Assembly (NCBI GenBank): GCA_018267965.1
Contig: JAFDXK010000001.1
Coordinates: 744,001-808,000 of the forward strand
Length of the DNA: 64,000 bases
Direction of reading: 5' to 3'
DNA from: Bacteroidota bacterium
Lineage (GTDB): Bacteria > Bacteroidota > Bacteroidia > Chitinophagales > Chitinophagaceae
Shown here: positions 26,676-35,854 of the stretch, piece by piece
How positions within the stretch are numbered: position 1 is the first letter of the stretch
Layout of the letters: the number at the start of each line of letters is the position of its first letter
Translations under genes and position numbers: made by a program
The notes under the pieces: generated by a model
What the model was told of the DNA's origin: nothing
Databases searched by the model: none
Seen by the model: the letters and a program-made list of their open reading frames with translations, nothing else

Positions 26676-28256
26676 TTAGTGTGCTGCGTCAGCCATACTC
26701 ACTTTTTGTTTCTTATTGCCTTTTGCCAATAAGATGAAAGGCGTAAATATGACAAACAATATTCCGAGATACATAAATATATCCATATAGGATAATACGC
26801 TGGCTTGTTTGAGTATCGAGCCGTCAAGTATTCTATAAGCACCTGCAACTGCAGCATCTCCGGATTTGCCACTGGCAGTAAGCATGTGTTGCAATCCATT
26901 CAGCTTTTGCTGAGCTAACGGATTGTCTGGTGTAACATTTGATGCAAGGTCTGAATGGTGTAATGCAATTCGCCTCGATAAAACAGTTGTGATCAAGGCA
27001 ATACCAAACGAGCCGCCTAATTGGCGCATCATACCTGTGAATGCTGCACCTTGTCCTATCTGTTGGCCTTTAAGTGTTGACAATGACAGGGTAGTGATAG
27101 GTATGAATAACATACCCATACCTATGCCTCGTATTATCAGCATCCATGTAAAAGAGCTTTTGGCAGTATCGGGTGTAAGTATACCATAACCCCAGAAACT
27201 AAAAATGGCAAATAGTAACATTCCACCTGCTACAAGGTATTGCTGCGGTACACCCTTCTGTAACAAGTTACCTATAATAGGCATCATGAAAGCAGTAGTT
27301 AGTGCTGCGGGAACCATTAATAAACCGGACTGTTGCGCTGTCCATCCTAAAATGGATTGTGTATATAATGGTATAATGAAAGTAGAGCCATATAAACCGA
27401 AACCTAAGATGAAGGACAGAATTGTACCTATCCGCAGGTTACCATTCTTCAGCACCCTCAATTCAACTATCGGATTTTTATAAGTCAGCTCTCTCCATAT
27501 AAACAAGTAGAAGGACAGCGCACTTACAATAGCCAATACAACAATTGTGCTGTTACTAAACCAGTCATCTTCCTGCCCCCTTTCTAGTACATATTGTAAG
27601 GCTCCTACCGCAGCAGCTAATAGACCAATGCCCCACCAGTCAATTTCATTTGCAGCTTTTTTCTCTCCATACTTAGGACTACGTACATATTGTAGCGTAA
27701 GAAGTGTAGCAACTACACCAATAGGTATGTTGATATAGAAAATAAATGGCCATGACGCATGGTCAACAATATAGCCACCTAATGGCGGTCCCAGAGTTGG
27801 GCCTATAATAACACCTAAACCATATATAGCTTGTGCCATACCGCGTTTTTCAGGCGGATAGCTTTCAGTAATGATCGTTTGTGATGTTACCAACAATGCA
27901 CCTCCGCCTAATCCCTGCATGAAACGGAAGGCAACCAATTCCCATATGTTAGTTGCGTTACCACATAAGAAAGAGGATACCGTAAAGATGATGATAGATA
28001 CTGCGAAATAGTTGCGCCTGCCAAACTGTTGAGATAACCAACTGGTCATCGGTACAATGATAACATTGGCAATAGCATAAGCAGTAATTACCCAGCCTAC
28101 TTCATTAAGTGTAGCGCCGAGGTTGCCACGCATATCATTTAGCGCGACGTTTACGATGGTAGTATCTACAATTTCCAACAGGGCGCATAATATGGCCGTA
28201 ATGGTAATGATGGACCTGCGGAAACCGTATTCTACCAATGAATTTTGATCAGTCAT
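26676..28256 (-). CDS. emrB: MFS multidrug efflux transporter, DHA2 (EmrB/QacA) type
   Basis: This 526-residue major facilitator has about 14 membrane helices. It carries the DHA2 motif A-like LSQQFGRRNYFA, the antiporter motif C region GLGVIIGPTLGPPLGG, and the N-terminal Asp motif EIVDTTIVNVALND. With the HlyD-like protein (28285-29388) and the TolC-like protein (29430-30791) it should form a proton-driven tripartite pump spanning both membranes. It is the last gene of a four-gene operon under a TetR regulator. Substrates are unknown. Confidence 0.93.
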   Translation of the reverse strand: MTDQNSLVEYGFRRSIITITAILCALLEIVDTTIVNVALNDMRGNLGATLNEVGWVITAYAIANVIIVPMTSWLSQQFGRRNYFAVSIIIFTVSSFLCGNATNIWELVAFRFMQGLGGGALLVTSQTIITESYPPEKRGMAQAIYGLGVIIGPTLGPPLGGYIVDHASWPFIFYINIPIGVVATLLTLQYVRSPKYGEKKAANEIDWWGIGLLAAAVGALQYVLERGQEDDWFSNSTIVVLAIVSALSFYLFIWRELTYKNPIVELRVLKNGNLRIGTILSFILGFGLYGSTFIIPLYTQSILGWTAQQSGLLMVPAALTTAFMMPIIGNLLQKGVPQQYLVAGGMLLFAIFSFWGYGILTPDTAKSSFTWMLIIRGIGMGMLFIPITTLSLSTLKGQQIGQGAAFTGMMRQLGGSFGIALITTVLSRRIALHHSDLASNVTPDNPLAQQKLNGLQHMLTASGKSGDAAVAGAYRILDGSILKQASVLSYMDIFMYLGILFVIFTPFILLAKGNKKQKVSMADAAH

Positions 28257-28284
28257 ACGTTTATTTGAAACGTGATTCTAAATA

Positions 28285-29388
28285 TTAATCTAAATGAACA
28301 TCAACTATTGCATTCATGCCAGGACGCAATTGTTTTACCATTGCATCGTTAGGATTAGTAAATGCAATTTTCACAGGTACACGTTGCACTACTTTTACAA
28401 AGTTGCCTGAAGCGTTATCCGGAGGCAATAAAGTAAATTTAGCGCCTGTAGCAGGGGAAAGAGAAACCAATTTGGCTTCAAATTCATGTCCATCGAAAGC
28501 ATCGATACTTACCGTTACTTTTTCACCCACTTTCATTTTAGAAAGCTGTGTTTCTTTGAAATTAGCTATCACCCAAACACTGCCATCGCCTACTACATTA
28601 AACAAAGACTGACCTGCCTGTACTAACTGCCCCGGCTGGATGTTGATTTTAGAAACCATGCCATCCTGTGCTGCTGTAATAACGGTATAAGATAGGTTCA
28701 ATTTAGCAGCATCTACCTCAGCTTGTTTTTGCTTGATGGTTGCTTCAGCTACGCTGATTTGTTTAGATGTGGCATTGCTTTGTGAAGCAGCTGCCTTGCT
28801 TTGACGAATAGCAGCATTTTTTTGTTCAACAATCACCTGTAACTGACGTTCTGCAGTTTGTTTAGCTGCCTGAGCCTGTTCGAATTGTTGTTGTGTAATG
28901 CTTTTATCTTTTATCAGGTTACTGTACCTGTTGAAATCTTGTGTAGCACGCCATACATTTACTTTAGCAGCTTCTATCTGGGCTTCTAATGCAGATACAT
29001 TAGCTTCTGTAGTAGCAACGTTAGCTTGAGATGCAGTAGTGGTAGCCTCTGCAATGCTTACACCGCTCTGTGCAGCAGCAAGCGCAGCTTCAGCTTGTTC
29101 CAGTTTTATTCTCAGGTCGCGGTCGTCTAATACTAACAGGGTATCACCTTTCTTTACCATTTGGTTATCGGTAACTTTTATTTCGTTTACATAACCCGAT
29201 ACGCGTGGTATTACAGGGCTGATGTAAGCATCGACCTGTGCATCATCTGTTTCTTCGTGATGCATACTGTGTATGTATTTTGTGATACCGAATGTAGCTC
29301 CTACCACGACCAAAATACCTAATACTATAGCAAAACGTTTGCTCTTTGGTTTTGGCTGTTGTTCCTGAGTGTTTTCCTGATTTTGCAT
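28285..29388 (-). CDS. emrA: HlyD/EmrA-type membrane fusion protein
   Basis: This 367-residue periplasmic adaptor has an N-terminal membrane anchor (about 19-40). Its first lipoyl half-motif is DAQVDAYISPVIPRVSGYV. A long alpha-helical hairpin follows (about 85-225), rich in Ala and Gln. The second lipoyl half is VITAAQDGMVSKINIQPGQ, and a C-terminal beta-barrel domain ends the protein. It links the inner-membrane MFS pump to the TolC-like channel. Length and order match EmrA. It lies 28 bp upstream of the pump gene. Confidence 0.93.
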   Translation of the reverse strand: MQNQENTQEQQPKPKSKRFAIVLGILVVVGATFGITKYIHSMHHEETDDAQVDAYISPVIPRVSGYVNEIKVTDNQMVKKGDTLLVLDDRDLRIKLEQAEAALAAAQSGVSIAEATTTASQANVATTEANVSALEAQIEAAKVNVWRATQDFNRYSNLIKDKSITQQQFEQAQAAKQTAERQLQVIVEQKNAAIRQSKAAASQSNATSKQISVAEATIKQKQAEVDAAKLNLSYTVITAAQDGMVSKINIQPGQLVQAGQSLFNVVGDGSVWVIANFKETQLSKMKVGEKVTVSIDAFDGHEFEAKLVSLSPATGAKFTLLPPDNASGNFVKVVQRVPVKIAFTNPNDAMVKQLRPGMNAIVDVHLD

Positions 29389-29429
29389 AAAATATGTTTA
29401 GTTAGATTATTGAATTGATTAAATGATAA

Positions 29430-30791
29430 TTATTGTTTTGTTTCTTCATTAAGCATTCCTGCCATTAATAATAATTTTTTGTAAGACACTACAGCATCTG
29501 CTTTAGAGAATGCATAGTTCAATTGTGCCTGTAATTGAGCTACATCCGCATCTAACAAGTCGGTAGGTGTAGCAAGGCTGTTACCGAACTTGTTATTCAC
29601 TATCCTGTAGTTTTCTGCAGCCTGTTCTGATGCCTTAGCATATACGTCTATCTTTTTAGTGTTAGATAGGTAGTTTTGGTAGGCCTGTGCAACCTGCAGA
29701 CGCAGACCATCATTCATCATGTCTCGAGAAATTTCAGCTTCCTGCAATCTTGCTTTTGATTGGGCTACCTTAGCACCTGTTTTCCATAAGGATGAAGGAC
29801 TGTATTTAACACCTACACCGCCGTTAATAACATTAGTAATGGTTGCTATACCCGGTATATCTGCTGCAATGTATCCGCCTGTTAGTCCCAATGAAGGGAA
29901 GTAGTCACCTTTAGCAGCTTTTACACCTGCACTTGCAGCTTTTACTTTCCAGTTCATAGCTTCCAGATCTTTACGGTTTTGTAATGCGAGGTTTTCCCAT
30001 TCTTCAAATGTTTTAATGTCTGCTGAAGGAGTGAAAGCATCCGCATCAGGTACCAATTCTGTTTGTTCAGGTAAGCCCAGCATCAGGTTCATACTGATAT
30101 ATGTGATTTTCCAGTTGTTTTCCGCATCCAATAAAGCAAGCTCTACATTTGACTGCTGTAATTGTGCTTTTAGTAAATCATTTTTGGCCATTAAACCATT
30201 ATCAACCAGATGTGTAAAGTCTGCAACCCTGTTTTGAGACTGTTTCAGGTTTTCTTTTACAATTTCTAAAGCCGCTTTTGCTTTGTACAAGTTGCTGTAA
30301 GCAGCAATTGTATTAGCTATTACTTCTTCACGGTCTTTTTGTGCATCTAATGTTGCTGCTTTCTTCAGATACTTAGCTGCTTCAATACCGTGTTGGATTT
30401 TTAATCCGGCAAATATTGGTACAGAAACTGATGCCATTGCATAAGAAGCTTCGTTAACAGAGATGCTTGATGCAGAAGAACTGCTGCCCGATGATGAACC
30501 GCTTTCTCCGCTTGAAGATGAGCCTCCGCCTAATTTAACCTTGAGGTCTATATCAGGTTTTGCTAATCTTAAATATGCACCGCTGATATTAACGTCAGGC
30601 AGGCGACGGTCTCTTGCTTCGTGTAATGAAGCGGTAGTTTCTTTTATTTTAGCCTCACTTAGTTTTATGTCTTTGCTGTTTTGCAGGCTAAGTGATATCG
30701 CTTCGTTCAGCGATAATTGTTTTGTGTTTTGCGCCATTGCGTTGCTGGCCAGCAATACCAGCAGCATGGTAGCGATGTAGTTAGTCTTCAT
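29430..30791 (-). CDS. TolC-family outer-membrane efflux channel
   Basis: This 453-residue outer-membrane factor has a signal peptide ending ASNAMAQ and two internally related OEP halves (about 25-235 and 245-450), which form the alpha-barrel and beta-barrel. A Ser/Gly-rich low-complexity insert lies at about 87-108, probably a surface-exposed loop. It provides the exit duct for the EmrAB-like pump. Its start overlaps the end of the TetR gene by 11 bp, indicating a single transcript. Confidence 0.93.
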   Translation of the reverse strand: MKTNYIATMLLVLLASNAMAQNTKQLSLNEAISLSLQNSKDIKLSEAKIKETTASLHEARDRRLPDVNISGAYLRLAKPDIDLKVKLGGGSSSSGESGSSSGSSSSASSISVNEASYAMASVSVPIFAGLKIQHGIEAAKYLKKAATLDAQKDREEVIANTIAAYSNLYKAKAALEIVKENLKQSQNRVADFTHLVDNGLMAKNDLLKAQLQQSNVELALLDAENNWKITYISMNLMLGLPEQTELVPDADAFTPSADIKTFEEWENLALQNRKDLEAMNWKVKAASAGVKAAKGDYFPSLGLTGGYIAADIPGIATITNVINGGVGVKYSPSSLWKTGAKVAQSKARLQEAEISRDMMNDGLRLQVAQAYQNYLSNTKKIDVYAKASEQAAENYRIVNNKFGNSLATPTDLLDADVAQLQAQLNYAFSKADAVVSYKKLLLMAGMLNEETKQ

Positions 30792-31410
30792 TCGTCAGTA
30801 TAGCTTTAAAAATGGATTTTAAATGTGTGGTGAGTTTTTTCTTGATTAATTTTTGAAATTCATCTTCTGATAAGTGTTCCAGGTTGTTCATTTCGCGATA
30901 GAAACTTTGTGAGTTCACAAACAGGTTGGCAGTTCCCATCATTGTTGACATCAATAATTGAATGTCAACTGTTTTTTTAAATACGCCCTTTTTCTGTCCC
31001 TCTTGTATGAGTTTTTTTACCAGTTCATGGTTGCGCTTTTTCATATCCTTGAGCAAAGGAGTCAGTGGGGTAGGCTGGTTGGATATCTGAGAGCGGGCAA
31101 CTATTTTATGTATACACTGTTGTTTGAAATATTTTTCAAGGTAAGCATCCACCATCAGTTCCATTTTTTCAAATGGCTCTTTATTCTTGTCCGCTATGAT
31201 GTTTTCCAGTTGTAATTTGATGTGGGCTGAATGTTTGGTGAAAATGGCTTCGAGTAGCTTTTCCTTCGAACCGAAATAGTAGGATATCATAGCGATATTC
31301 ACATCAGCTGCCTTAGCAATATCACGAACCGAAGTGCCGTCAAACCCATTATCGGCAAACAACTCAGCTGCGACGTCTAATATCTGTAATTGCTTCTCTG
31401 TGTATTCCAT
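30781..31410 (-). CDS. TetR/AcrR-family transcriptional regulator of the efflux operon
   Basis: This 209-residue regulator has an N-terminal TetR helix-turn-helix (about 8-54: ILDVAAELFADNGFDGTSV, IAMISYYFGSKEKLLEAIF) and an all-helical ligand-binding C-terminus. It is the first gene of the efflux operon and overlaps the TolC gene by 11 bp. Two tandem palindromes sit 25-57 bp upstream of its ATG, so it most likely represses its own operon and is released by pump substrates. Confidence 0.92.
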   Translation of the reverse strand: MEYTEKQLQILDVAAELFADNGFDGTSVRDIAKAADVNIAMISYYFGSKEKLLEAIFTKHSAHIKLQLENIIADKNKEPFEKMELMVDAYLEKYFKQQCIHKIVARSQISNQPTPLTPLLKDMKKRNHELVKKLIQEGQKKGVFKKTVDIQLLMSTMMGTANLFVNSQSFYREMNNLEHLSEDEFQKLIKKKLTTHLKSIFKAILTNED

Positions 31411-31434
31411 AATATTGAATTACGGGCACAAAGT

Positions 31435-31467
31435 TTAAACAATCGTTTGATTTAAACAAACGTTTAA
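31435..31467 (-). promoter_or_regulatory. Tandem TetR-type operator overlapping the efflux operon promoter
   Basis: Two 16-bp palindromes lie 17 bp apart: TTAAAC-AATC-GTTTGA (31435-31450, one mismatch) and TTAAAC-AAAC-GTTTAA (31452-31467, perfect). On the minus strand a TTTG inside the distal site is followed 20 bases later by AAACTTTG, close to the -33/-7 spacing of Bacteroidota promoters. A bound repressor would therefore cover the promoter. Confidence 0.68.
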
Positions 31468-31524
31468 TTAAGATTTTATTGAAGTGGGTATTTAGGAAAT
31501 TTATAGGTGTTGATAATCAGTTGA

Positions 31525-31938
31525 TTATCGTTGGATAGCCTGTCCCCTAAAAGAAAATTTTTCATTTCCACGACAGTAGCCTTTGTACCATTTAGCATAA
31601 AAGCTATCGTTGGAAAAAAAGGCTGAGGCATATAGTGTATCCCTATAGTTTTTAAAAGTGTCTAAATAACGCCCAAACTTTTGGTTATCATATTTTACTG
31701 ATACAATGTTACTGTTTCGATAAGTTGTAACTGAAATTTCTTTCGTATTATCTATCTTCTTTGTACCAAATGCACCAGAGCTTTCGTAGGTTAAACACCC
31801 GTAATAATTTGTTGTAATTGTATCATTCACAAAACTTTGAGCTGAATTCGCTTGTTGTGAGCCAACTGTGTTTGTAGGTTTATTACAAGAAGCTGTTAAT
31901 GCTGTTGTTATAAGAGTGATGAAGACAAGTTTTCTCAT
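31525..31938 (-). CDS. Small predicted lipoprotein, unknown function
   Basis: This 137-residue protein starts with MRKLVFITLITTALTASC, a lipoprotein signal with lipobox TASC. An earlier in-frame ATG at 31959 would add seven residues before the signal and is less likely. The mature part is polar, with beta-strand-like segments (YRNSNIVSVKYDNQKFGRYL), no recognised domain and an aromatic, basic C-terminus. It lies between recG (47 bp upstream in the same direction) and the TetR operator region. Confidence 0.65.
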   Translation of the reverse strand: MRKLVFITLITTALTASCNKPTNTVGSQQANSAQSFVNDTITTNYYGCLTYESSGAFGTKKIDNTKEISVTTYRNSNIVSVKYDNQKFGRYLDTFKNYRDTLYASAFFSNDSFYAKWYKGYCRGNEKFSFRGQAIQR

Positions 31939-31985
31939 CTGCAGGCTGGTTTCCCTCATAACGTGAAACTTTAAATATTATTGCA

Positions 31986-34088
31986 TCAACTGATTTTTGC
32001 CCAATGCGATTGATGTGATTTTTCTGTTAAGAGGATTCTTAGCCCGTAATGATGAGGCTGTGTAAGCCCTGGGTCTTCATTGATAATTTGCTGAGCAGCC
32101 GCCCTAGTTTGCTCCAAGATGGCACTGTCTGCAACAATATCTGCCAGCTTGAATTTCATAATGCCGCTTTGCTGTGTGCCGGATAAGTCGCCCGGGCCAC
32201 GCATAGCAAGGTCTTTCTCAGCTATGATAAAACCATTGCTGGTGAGCACCATTGTCTTCATGCGTTCAGCACTTTCATTGGATAGTTTATTGCCGGTGAG
32301 CAGTATGCAATAAGACTGTTCTGCACCACGCCCTACACGGCCCCGTAATTGGTGAAGCTGTGATAAACCGAAACGTTCAGCACTCTCTATTAACATTACA
32401 GAAGCATTAGGGACATCCACACCCACTTCTATAACAGTGGTAGAAACCAATATCTGTGCTTCGCCTGAAATGAAGCGTTGCATGTTGCGTTCGCGCAGTG
32501 CAGCTTCCTGCTTGCCATGCACCATTGCTATGTTATACTTATGTTCTGGAAACCAAACTTTTACTTGTTCATATCCAGCCATCAGGCTTTCGTAGTCCAT
32601 CTTTTCAGACTCTTCAATCAACGGGTATACGATATATGCCTGCCTGCCTTTGTTGACTTCTGTTTTAATAAACTCCATCACCTTTGCACGACCCATTTCA
32701 TTGCGGTGAACGGTTTTGATTTCCTGCCTGCCGGGTGGTAATTCGTCTATCGTTGATACATCAAGGTCGCCATACATCGTCATAGCCAGTGTTCTGGGTA
32801 TAGGCGTGGCCGTCATTACCAATACATGAGGTGGTATCTCGTTCTTCTTCCAGAGTTTAGAACGTTGTTCTACACCAAAACGGTGCTGCTCATCTATTAC
32901 TGCCAGTCCAAGATTTTTGAATTTTACTGCGTCTTCTACCAAAGCATGTGTACCTACAACTATGGGTAACGAACCATTATGCAGTTTTTCAAGCACTTCT
33001 TTTCGTTCCTTCCCTTTAATATTTCCTGTAAGTATGGCAACAGGAATATCTAAGCCACTTAATAGTTTGCGTATGCTGTTGAAGTGCTGTTGAGCCAGTA
33101 TTTCCGTTGGTGCCATTAGGCAAGCCTGGAAACCGTTATCCATAGCCAGCAACATAGACATGACAGCCACCATAGTTTTACCACTGCCTACATCTCCCTG
33201 TAGCAAACGATTCATTTGTTTGCCAGTGGCAGTATCTACACGTATTTCTCGAATCACTCGTTTTTGTGCGCCAGTCAGTTCAAAGGGTAGGTGATGACTG
33301 AAGAAGTTATTGAAATTATCGCCTACTTTTTCAAATTTCCATCCTTGTTGAACAGTGTGTTGTAAGCGCAGCCTTGCAATCTTCAGTTGCGATGCCAGCA
33401 ATTCCTCCCATTTCAAACGATAGCGTGCCATTTGCATATGCTCATCTGTATCGGGAAAGTGTATCCACCTGATTGCATTGAAGCGATTACAAAGTTGATA
33501 TTGAGAAAGAATATTAGACGGCAGTATTTCAGGAATATCTCGTTGAGATATTTTCTCAAAAAGACTTTGTGTGATTTTTGCAAAAGACCTGTTGCTGATA
33601 CCTTTTGCTCTAAGTTTTTCAGTTGTTGGGTAAACGGGTTGTAATCCCGGAATTGAAGTTTCGCTGTTCAATGGCTCCATTTCCGGGTGTGCTATATTCG
33701 GCACACCATTAAAGAAAGAAACTTTCCCGAAGAGGATATATTTCCCATGGTCAACCAACGACTTCTTCATCCACTGCGCACCCTGAAACCATATCAGTTC
33801 TATTTTGCCGCTATCATCAAAAAACTCTGCTACCAATCTTTTCTTTCTTCCTTCACCTTCTTCAAAAATATTAATGACGGTACCTACCAGTTGAACATAC
33901 TCTGTATTAGGATGAATACCTGCGACCTTATCAACCTTAGTACGGTCGAAATATCGATAAGGGTAGTGGTAGAGTAAATCCTCGAACGTACCTATCTCCA
34001 GTTCTTTACGCAGTAGTTCGCCACGCTGAGGTCCTACACCTTTCAGGTATTCTATGGGAGATTCTAATATGGGTGCGAGATTGCTGAT
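31986..34088 (-). CDS. recG: ATP-dependent DNA helicase RecG, probable non-canonical start
   Basis: This is a RecG branch-migration helicase of about 700 residues. The N-terminal wedge region begins SPIEYLKGVGPQRGELLRKE. An OB fold follows (about 60-150), then helicase motifs: I GDVGSGKTMVA, II VIDEQHRFG, III VMTATPIPRT, VI QLRGRVGRG. The first canonical start codon in frame is a TTG at 33836, which would remove the conserved first 84 residues. The frame is open upstream to a stop at 34098-34100 and contains no ATG, GTG or TTG there. The ATC at 34086-34088 sits exactly where homologues have the initiating Met (xSNLAPILESPIEYLKG). Either ATC initiates or a base is wrong. Confidence 0.9.
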   Translation of the reverse strand: MSNLAPILESPIEYLKGVGPQRGELLRKELEIGTFEDLLYHYPYRYFDRTKVDKVAGIHPNTEYVQLVGTVINIFEEGEGRKKRLVAEFFDDSGKIELIWFQGAQWMKKSLVDHGKYILFGKVSFFNGVPNIAHPEMEPLNSETSIPGLQPVYPTTEKLRAKGISNRSFAKITQSLFEKISQRDIPEILPSNILSQYQLCNRFNAIRWIHFPDTDEHMQMARYRLKWEELLASQLKIARLRLQHTVQQGWKFEKVGDNFNNFFSHHLPFELTGAQKRVIREIRVDTATGKQMNRLLQGDVGSGKTMVAVMSMLLAMDNGFQACLMAPTEILAQQHFNSIRKLLSGLDIPVAILTGNIKGKERKEVLEKLHNGSLPIVVGTHALVEDAVKFKNLGLAVIDEQHRFGVEQRSKLWKKNEIPPHVLVMTATPIPRTLAMTMYGDLDVSTIDELPPGRQEIKTVHRNEMGRAKVMEFIKTEVNKGRQAYIVYPLIEESEKMDYESLMAGYEQVKVWFPEHKYNIAMVHGKQEAALRERNMQRFISGEAQILVSTTVIEVGVDVPNASVMLIESAERFGLSQLHQLRGRVGRGAEQSYCILLTGNKLSNESAERMKTMVLTSNGFIIAEKDLAMRGPGDLSGTQQSGIMKFKLADIVADSAILEQTRAAAQQIINEDPGLTQPHHYGLRILLTEKSHQSHWAKIS

Positions 34089-34103
34089 GCGATTTCTTTA
34101 CAA

Positions 34104-34111
34104 CAAATATA
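34104..34111 (-). promoter_or_regulatory. -7 element upstream of recG
   Basis: The minus strand reads TATATTTG, an exact match, 15 bases before the proposed ATC start and overlapping nothing coding. It supports translation beginning near 34088 rather than at the TTG 268 bases downstream. Confidence 0.5.
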
Positions 34112-34131
34112 ACAAGACACTTGCTATAGTT

Positions 34132-34539
34132 CTATTTGCTTTCCTCTTTATCCACAGCCAATACAGTACGCAGGTTGAGTGCCCGTGCAGCTTTCATTAC
34201 AGCAACAATACTTTCTGCATCTGCTTTTTTATCGGCATTAATAACTACAGTCGGTTCTACATCCTGTGAGCGGGAAACAATTTGCGATATGGCTGATTGC
34301 AAAGAGTCTATTCCTGTAGGATGTGTGCCAACAAAAAACTGCTGTTCGGGATTAATAGACACAACAACCGTTTGTTTGGCTTTTGTATCGCTTTTAGCAC
34401 GTGGTATGGATAGCTTTACAACATTAGGATTAGCAAGGGTTGAGATAATAAGAAAGAAGAACAGCAGGATGAACAAAATATCGTTCAATGCTGAAGTGTG
34501 CGGTTCTTTAGAATCTCTCAGATGCTTTCTCAGGTTCAT
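34132..34539 (-). CDS. exbD: ExbD/TolR-family biopolymer transport protein
   Basis: This 135-residue protein has a single N-terminal membrane helix (about 20-37, NDILFILLFFFLIISTLA) carrying the conserved Asp of the proton path, and a periplasmic ExbD/TolR domain (about 45-135). It works with the ExbB-like protein encoded 2 bp upstream to turn proton motive force into movement of a TonB- or TolA-like partner, which is not encoded here. The domain is normal in length. Confidence 0.92.
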   Translation of the reverse strand: MNLRKHLRDSKEPHTSALNDILFILLFFFLIISTLANPNVVKLSIPRAKSDTKAKQTVVVSINPEQQFFVGTHPTGIDSLQSAISQIVSRSQDVEPTVVINADKKADAESIVAVMKAARALNLRTVLAVDKEESK

Positions 34540-34541
34540 GC

Positions 34542-35237
34542 TTATTTGTTTACAGGTTCCTGCAGAATATCTAAAAACTCAACAGAAGCAGCTTCCATTT
34601 TATTTACTGTCTTGTTGATTTGTGCATTAAGGTAATTATAAGCCACGTAAGACAACAAGCCGATAATCAAACCAACAGCTGATGTTACCATCTTCGTATA
34701 AATACCACCTGCTATGTTCTCAAGAGAAAATCCCTGGTGCTGGATGTTGAAGAAGAGGATGATCATACCTGCAATGGTTCCTAAGAAGCCGAACATAGGA
34801 GCTATACCTGCCAGTGTAGAAAGTATGGAAAGATTTTTTTCGAGTTGATATATTTCAAGTTTGCCTGCATTCTCCATTGATTTTTCAATATGGTCAATGG
34901 GTTTGCCAATACGGCTTAAGCCTTTATCTATCATTCTGGCCACAGGCCCTTCGGTGTTTTTAGAAAGTGATTTTGCCGCCTGCATATTGCCACTGGTCAC
35001 ATGTTCGCGTATGCGCGACATGAAAGTTGGGTCTAAAACCCCTGCTTTACGTATAGCCATCCAGCGTTGTGCAAACACATAAACCATTATCAGAGAACAA
35101 AGCAATAATGGAATCATCAGTACGCCACCTTCTTTCAAAAGATAGAGTAGAGATATCTCTTCTTGTTGTGGTGCTGCGCCCGGTAAATGTGCAAGTGTAT
35201 CAGCTTGTAATAAAACGGATAATAACGGCATGAACAT
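34542..35237 (-). CDS. exbB: MotA/TolQ/ExbB-family proton channel protein
   Basis: This 231-residue inner-membrane protein has three hydrophobic helices (about 37-57, 135-160 and 180-202). The MotA/TolQ/ExbB segment is LSILSTLAGIAPMFGFLGTI. It forms the proton channel with the ExbD-like protein encoded next. The first 25 residues include a hydrophobic segment that may be an extra N-terminal helix or a cleaved signal, common in Bacteroidota ExbB. An exact -7 element precedes it. Confidence 0.92.
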   Translation of the reverse strand: MFMPLLSVLLQADTLAHLPGAAPQQEEISLLYLLKEGGVLMIPLLLCSLIMVYVFAQRWMAIRKAGVLDPTFMSRIREHVTSGNMQAAKSLSKNTEGPVARMIDKGLSRIGKPIDHIEKSMENAGKLEIYQLEKNLSILSTLAGIAPMFGFLGTIAGMIILFFNIQHQGFSLENIAGGIYTKMVTSAVGLIIGLLSYVAYNYLNAQINKTVNKMEAASVEFLDILQEPVNK

Positions 35238-35251
35238 TATTTAGATATACT

Positions 35252-35259
35252 CAAATATA
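35252..35259 (-). promoter_or_regulatory. -7 element for exbB-exbD
   Basis: The minus strand reads TATATTTG, an exact match, 14 bases before the ATG at 35237. Confidence 0.58.
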
Positions 35260-35284
35260 ATAATTAGGGTGCTTTGAAGATGTT

Positions 35285-35312
35285 AAAAAAGCCGAAGCAA
35301 TTCGCTTCGGCT
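35285..35312 (-). terminator. Intrinsic terminator after the FKBP gene
   Basis: On the minus strand the stem GCCGAAGC/GCTTCGGC has a 5-nt loop and is followed directly by six T. It separates the FKBP gene from the exbB promoter. Confidence 0.85.
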
Positions 35313-35337
35313 TCCACATATTGTTGATAACTTATTT

Positions 35338-35766
35338 TTAGCTGATAGCAACTAATTCTAAATCAAATATCAGGTCTTGCCCTGCAAGCGGGTGGTTAGC
35401 ATCCAGTACTACAGTTTCACCCTTAATATCTGCAATCACTACAGGGAATACATTACCTGCTTCATCGCTCATGTGTAACTCCAAACCTACTACCGGTGGC
35501 ATATCAGCAGGGAATTCGCTCTTAGGATACTCCATCATCATATTATCATTACGGTGACCATATGCTTCATGAACGGGAATGTGTACAGTTTTCTTTTCTC
35601 CTATAGTCATGCCGATAAGTGCATCATCAAAACCTTTAATAACCTGTCCGCTACCTACAGTAAACTGTAAAGCATCACGGCCTTCTGAGCTATCAAAAGT
35701 TGAACCGTCTGTTAATTTACCGTGGTAATGAACCTGTACTGTATCGCCATTCTTAACTTGTTGCAT
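35338..35766 (-). CDS. FKBP-type peptidyl-prolyl isomerase, SlyD-like
   Basis: This 142-residue protein has an FKBP fold split by an insert-in-flap domain, as in SlyD: VQVHYHGKLTDGSTFDSSEG, GSGQVIKGFDDALIGM, the IF-domain about 65-120, then DANHPLAGQDLIFDLELV. It should catalyse cis-trans isomerisation of proline peptide bonds and act as a folding helper in the cytoplasm, as no signal peptide is present. The His-rich metal-binding tail of E. coli SlyD is absent. It is monocistronic, with its own terminator. Confidence 0.93.
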   Translation of the reverse strand: MQQVKNGDTVQVHYHGKLTDGSTFDSSEGRDALQFTVGSGQVIKGFDDALIGMTIGEKKTVHIPVHEAYGHRNDNMMMEYPKSEFPADMPPVVGLELHMSDEAGNVFPVVIADIKGETVVLDANHPLAGQDLIFDLELVAIS

Positions 35767-35830
35767 GATATTTTTTTTAATAACCTCTAATAATGCTGCA
35801 AGTTAAGGTTTAATATCGGAAACACAGGAT

Positions 35831-35838
35831 TATCTTTA
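35831..35838 (+). promoter_or_regulatory. Possible -7 element for the DUF1343 gene
   Basis: TATCTTTA (last base differs from the consensus G) lies 16 bases before the ATG at 35855. Confidence 0.38.
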
Positions 35839-35854
35839 TGCCAAAATACCGTTG

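Noticed and set aside
31986..33836. recG annotated from the TTG at 33836
   Set aside because: It would delete the conserved N-terminal wedge region that is clearly encoded upstream in the same frame.
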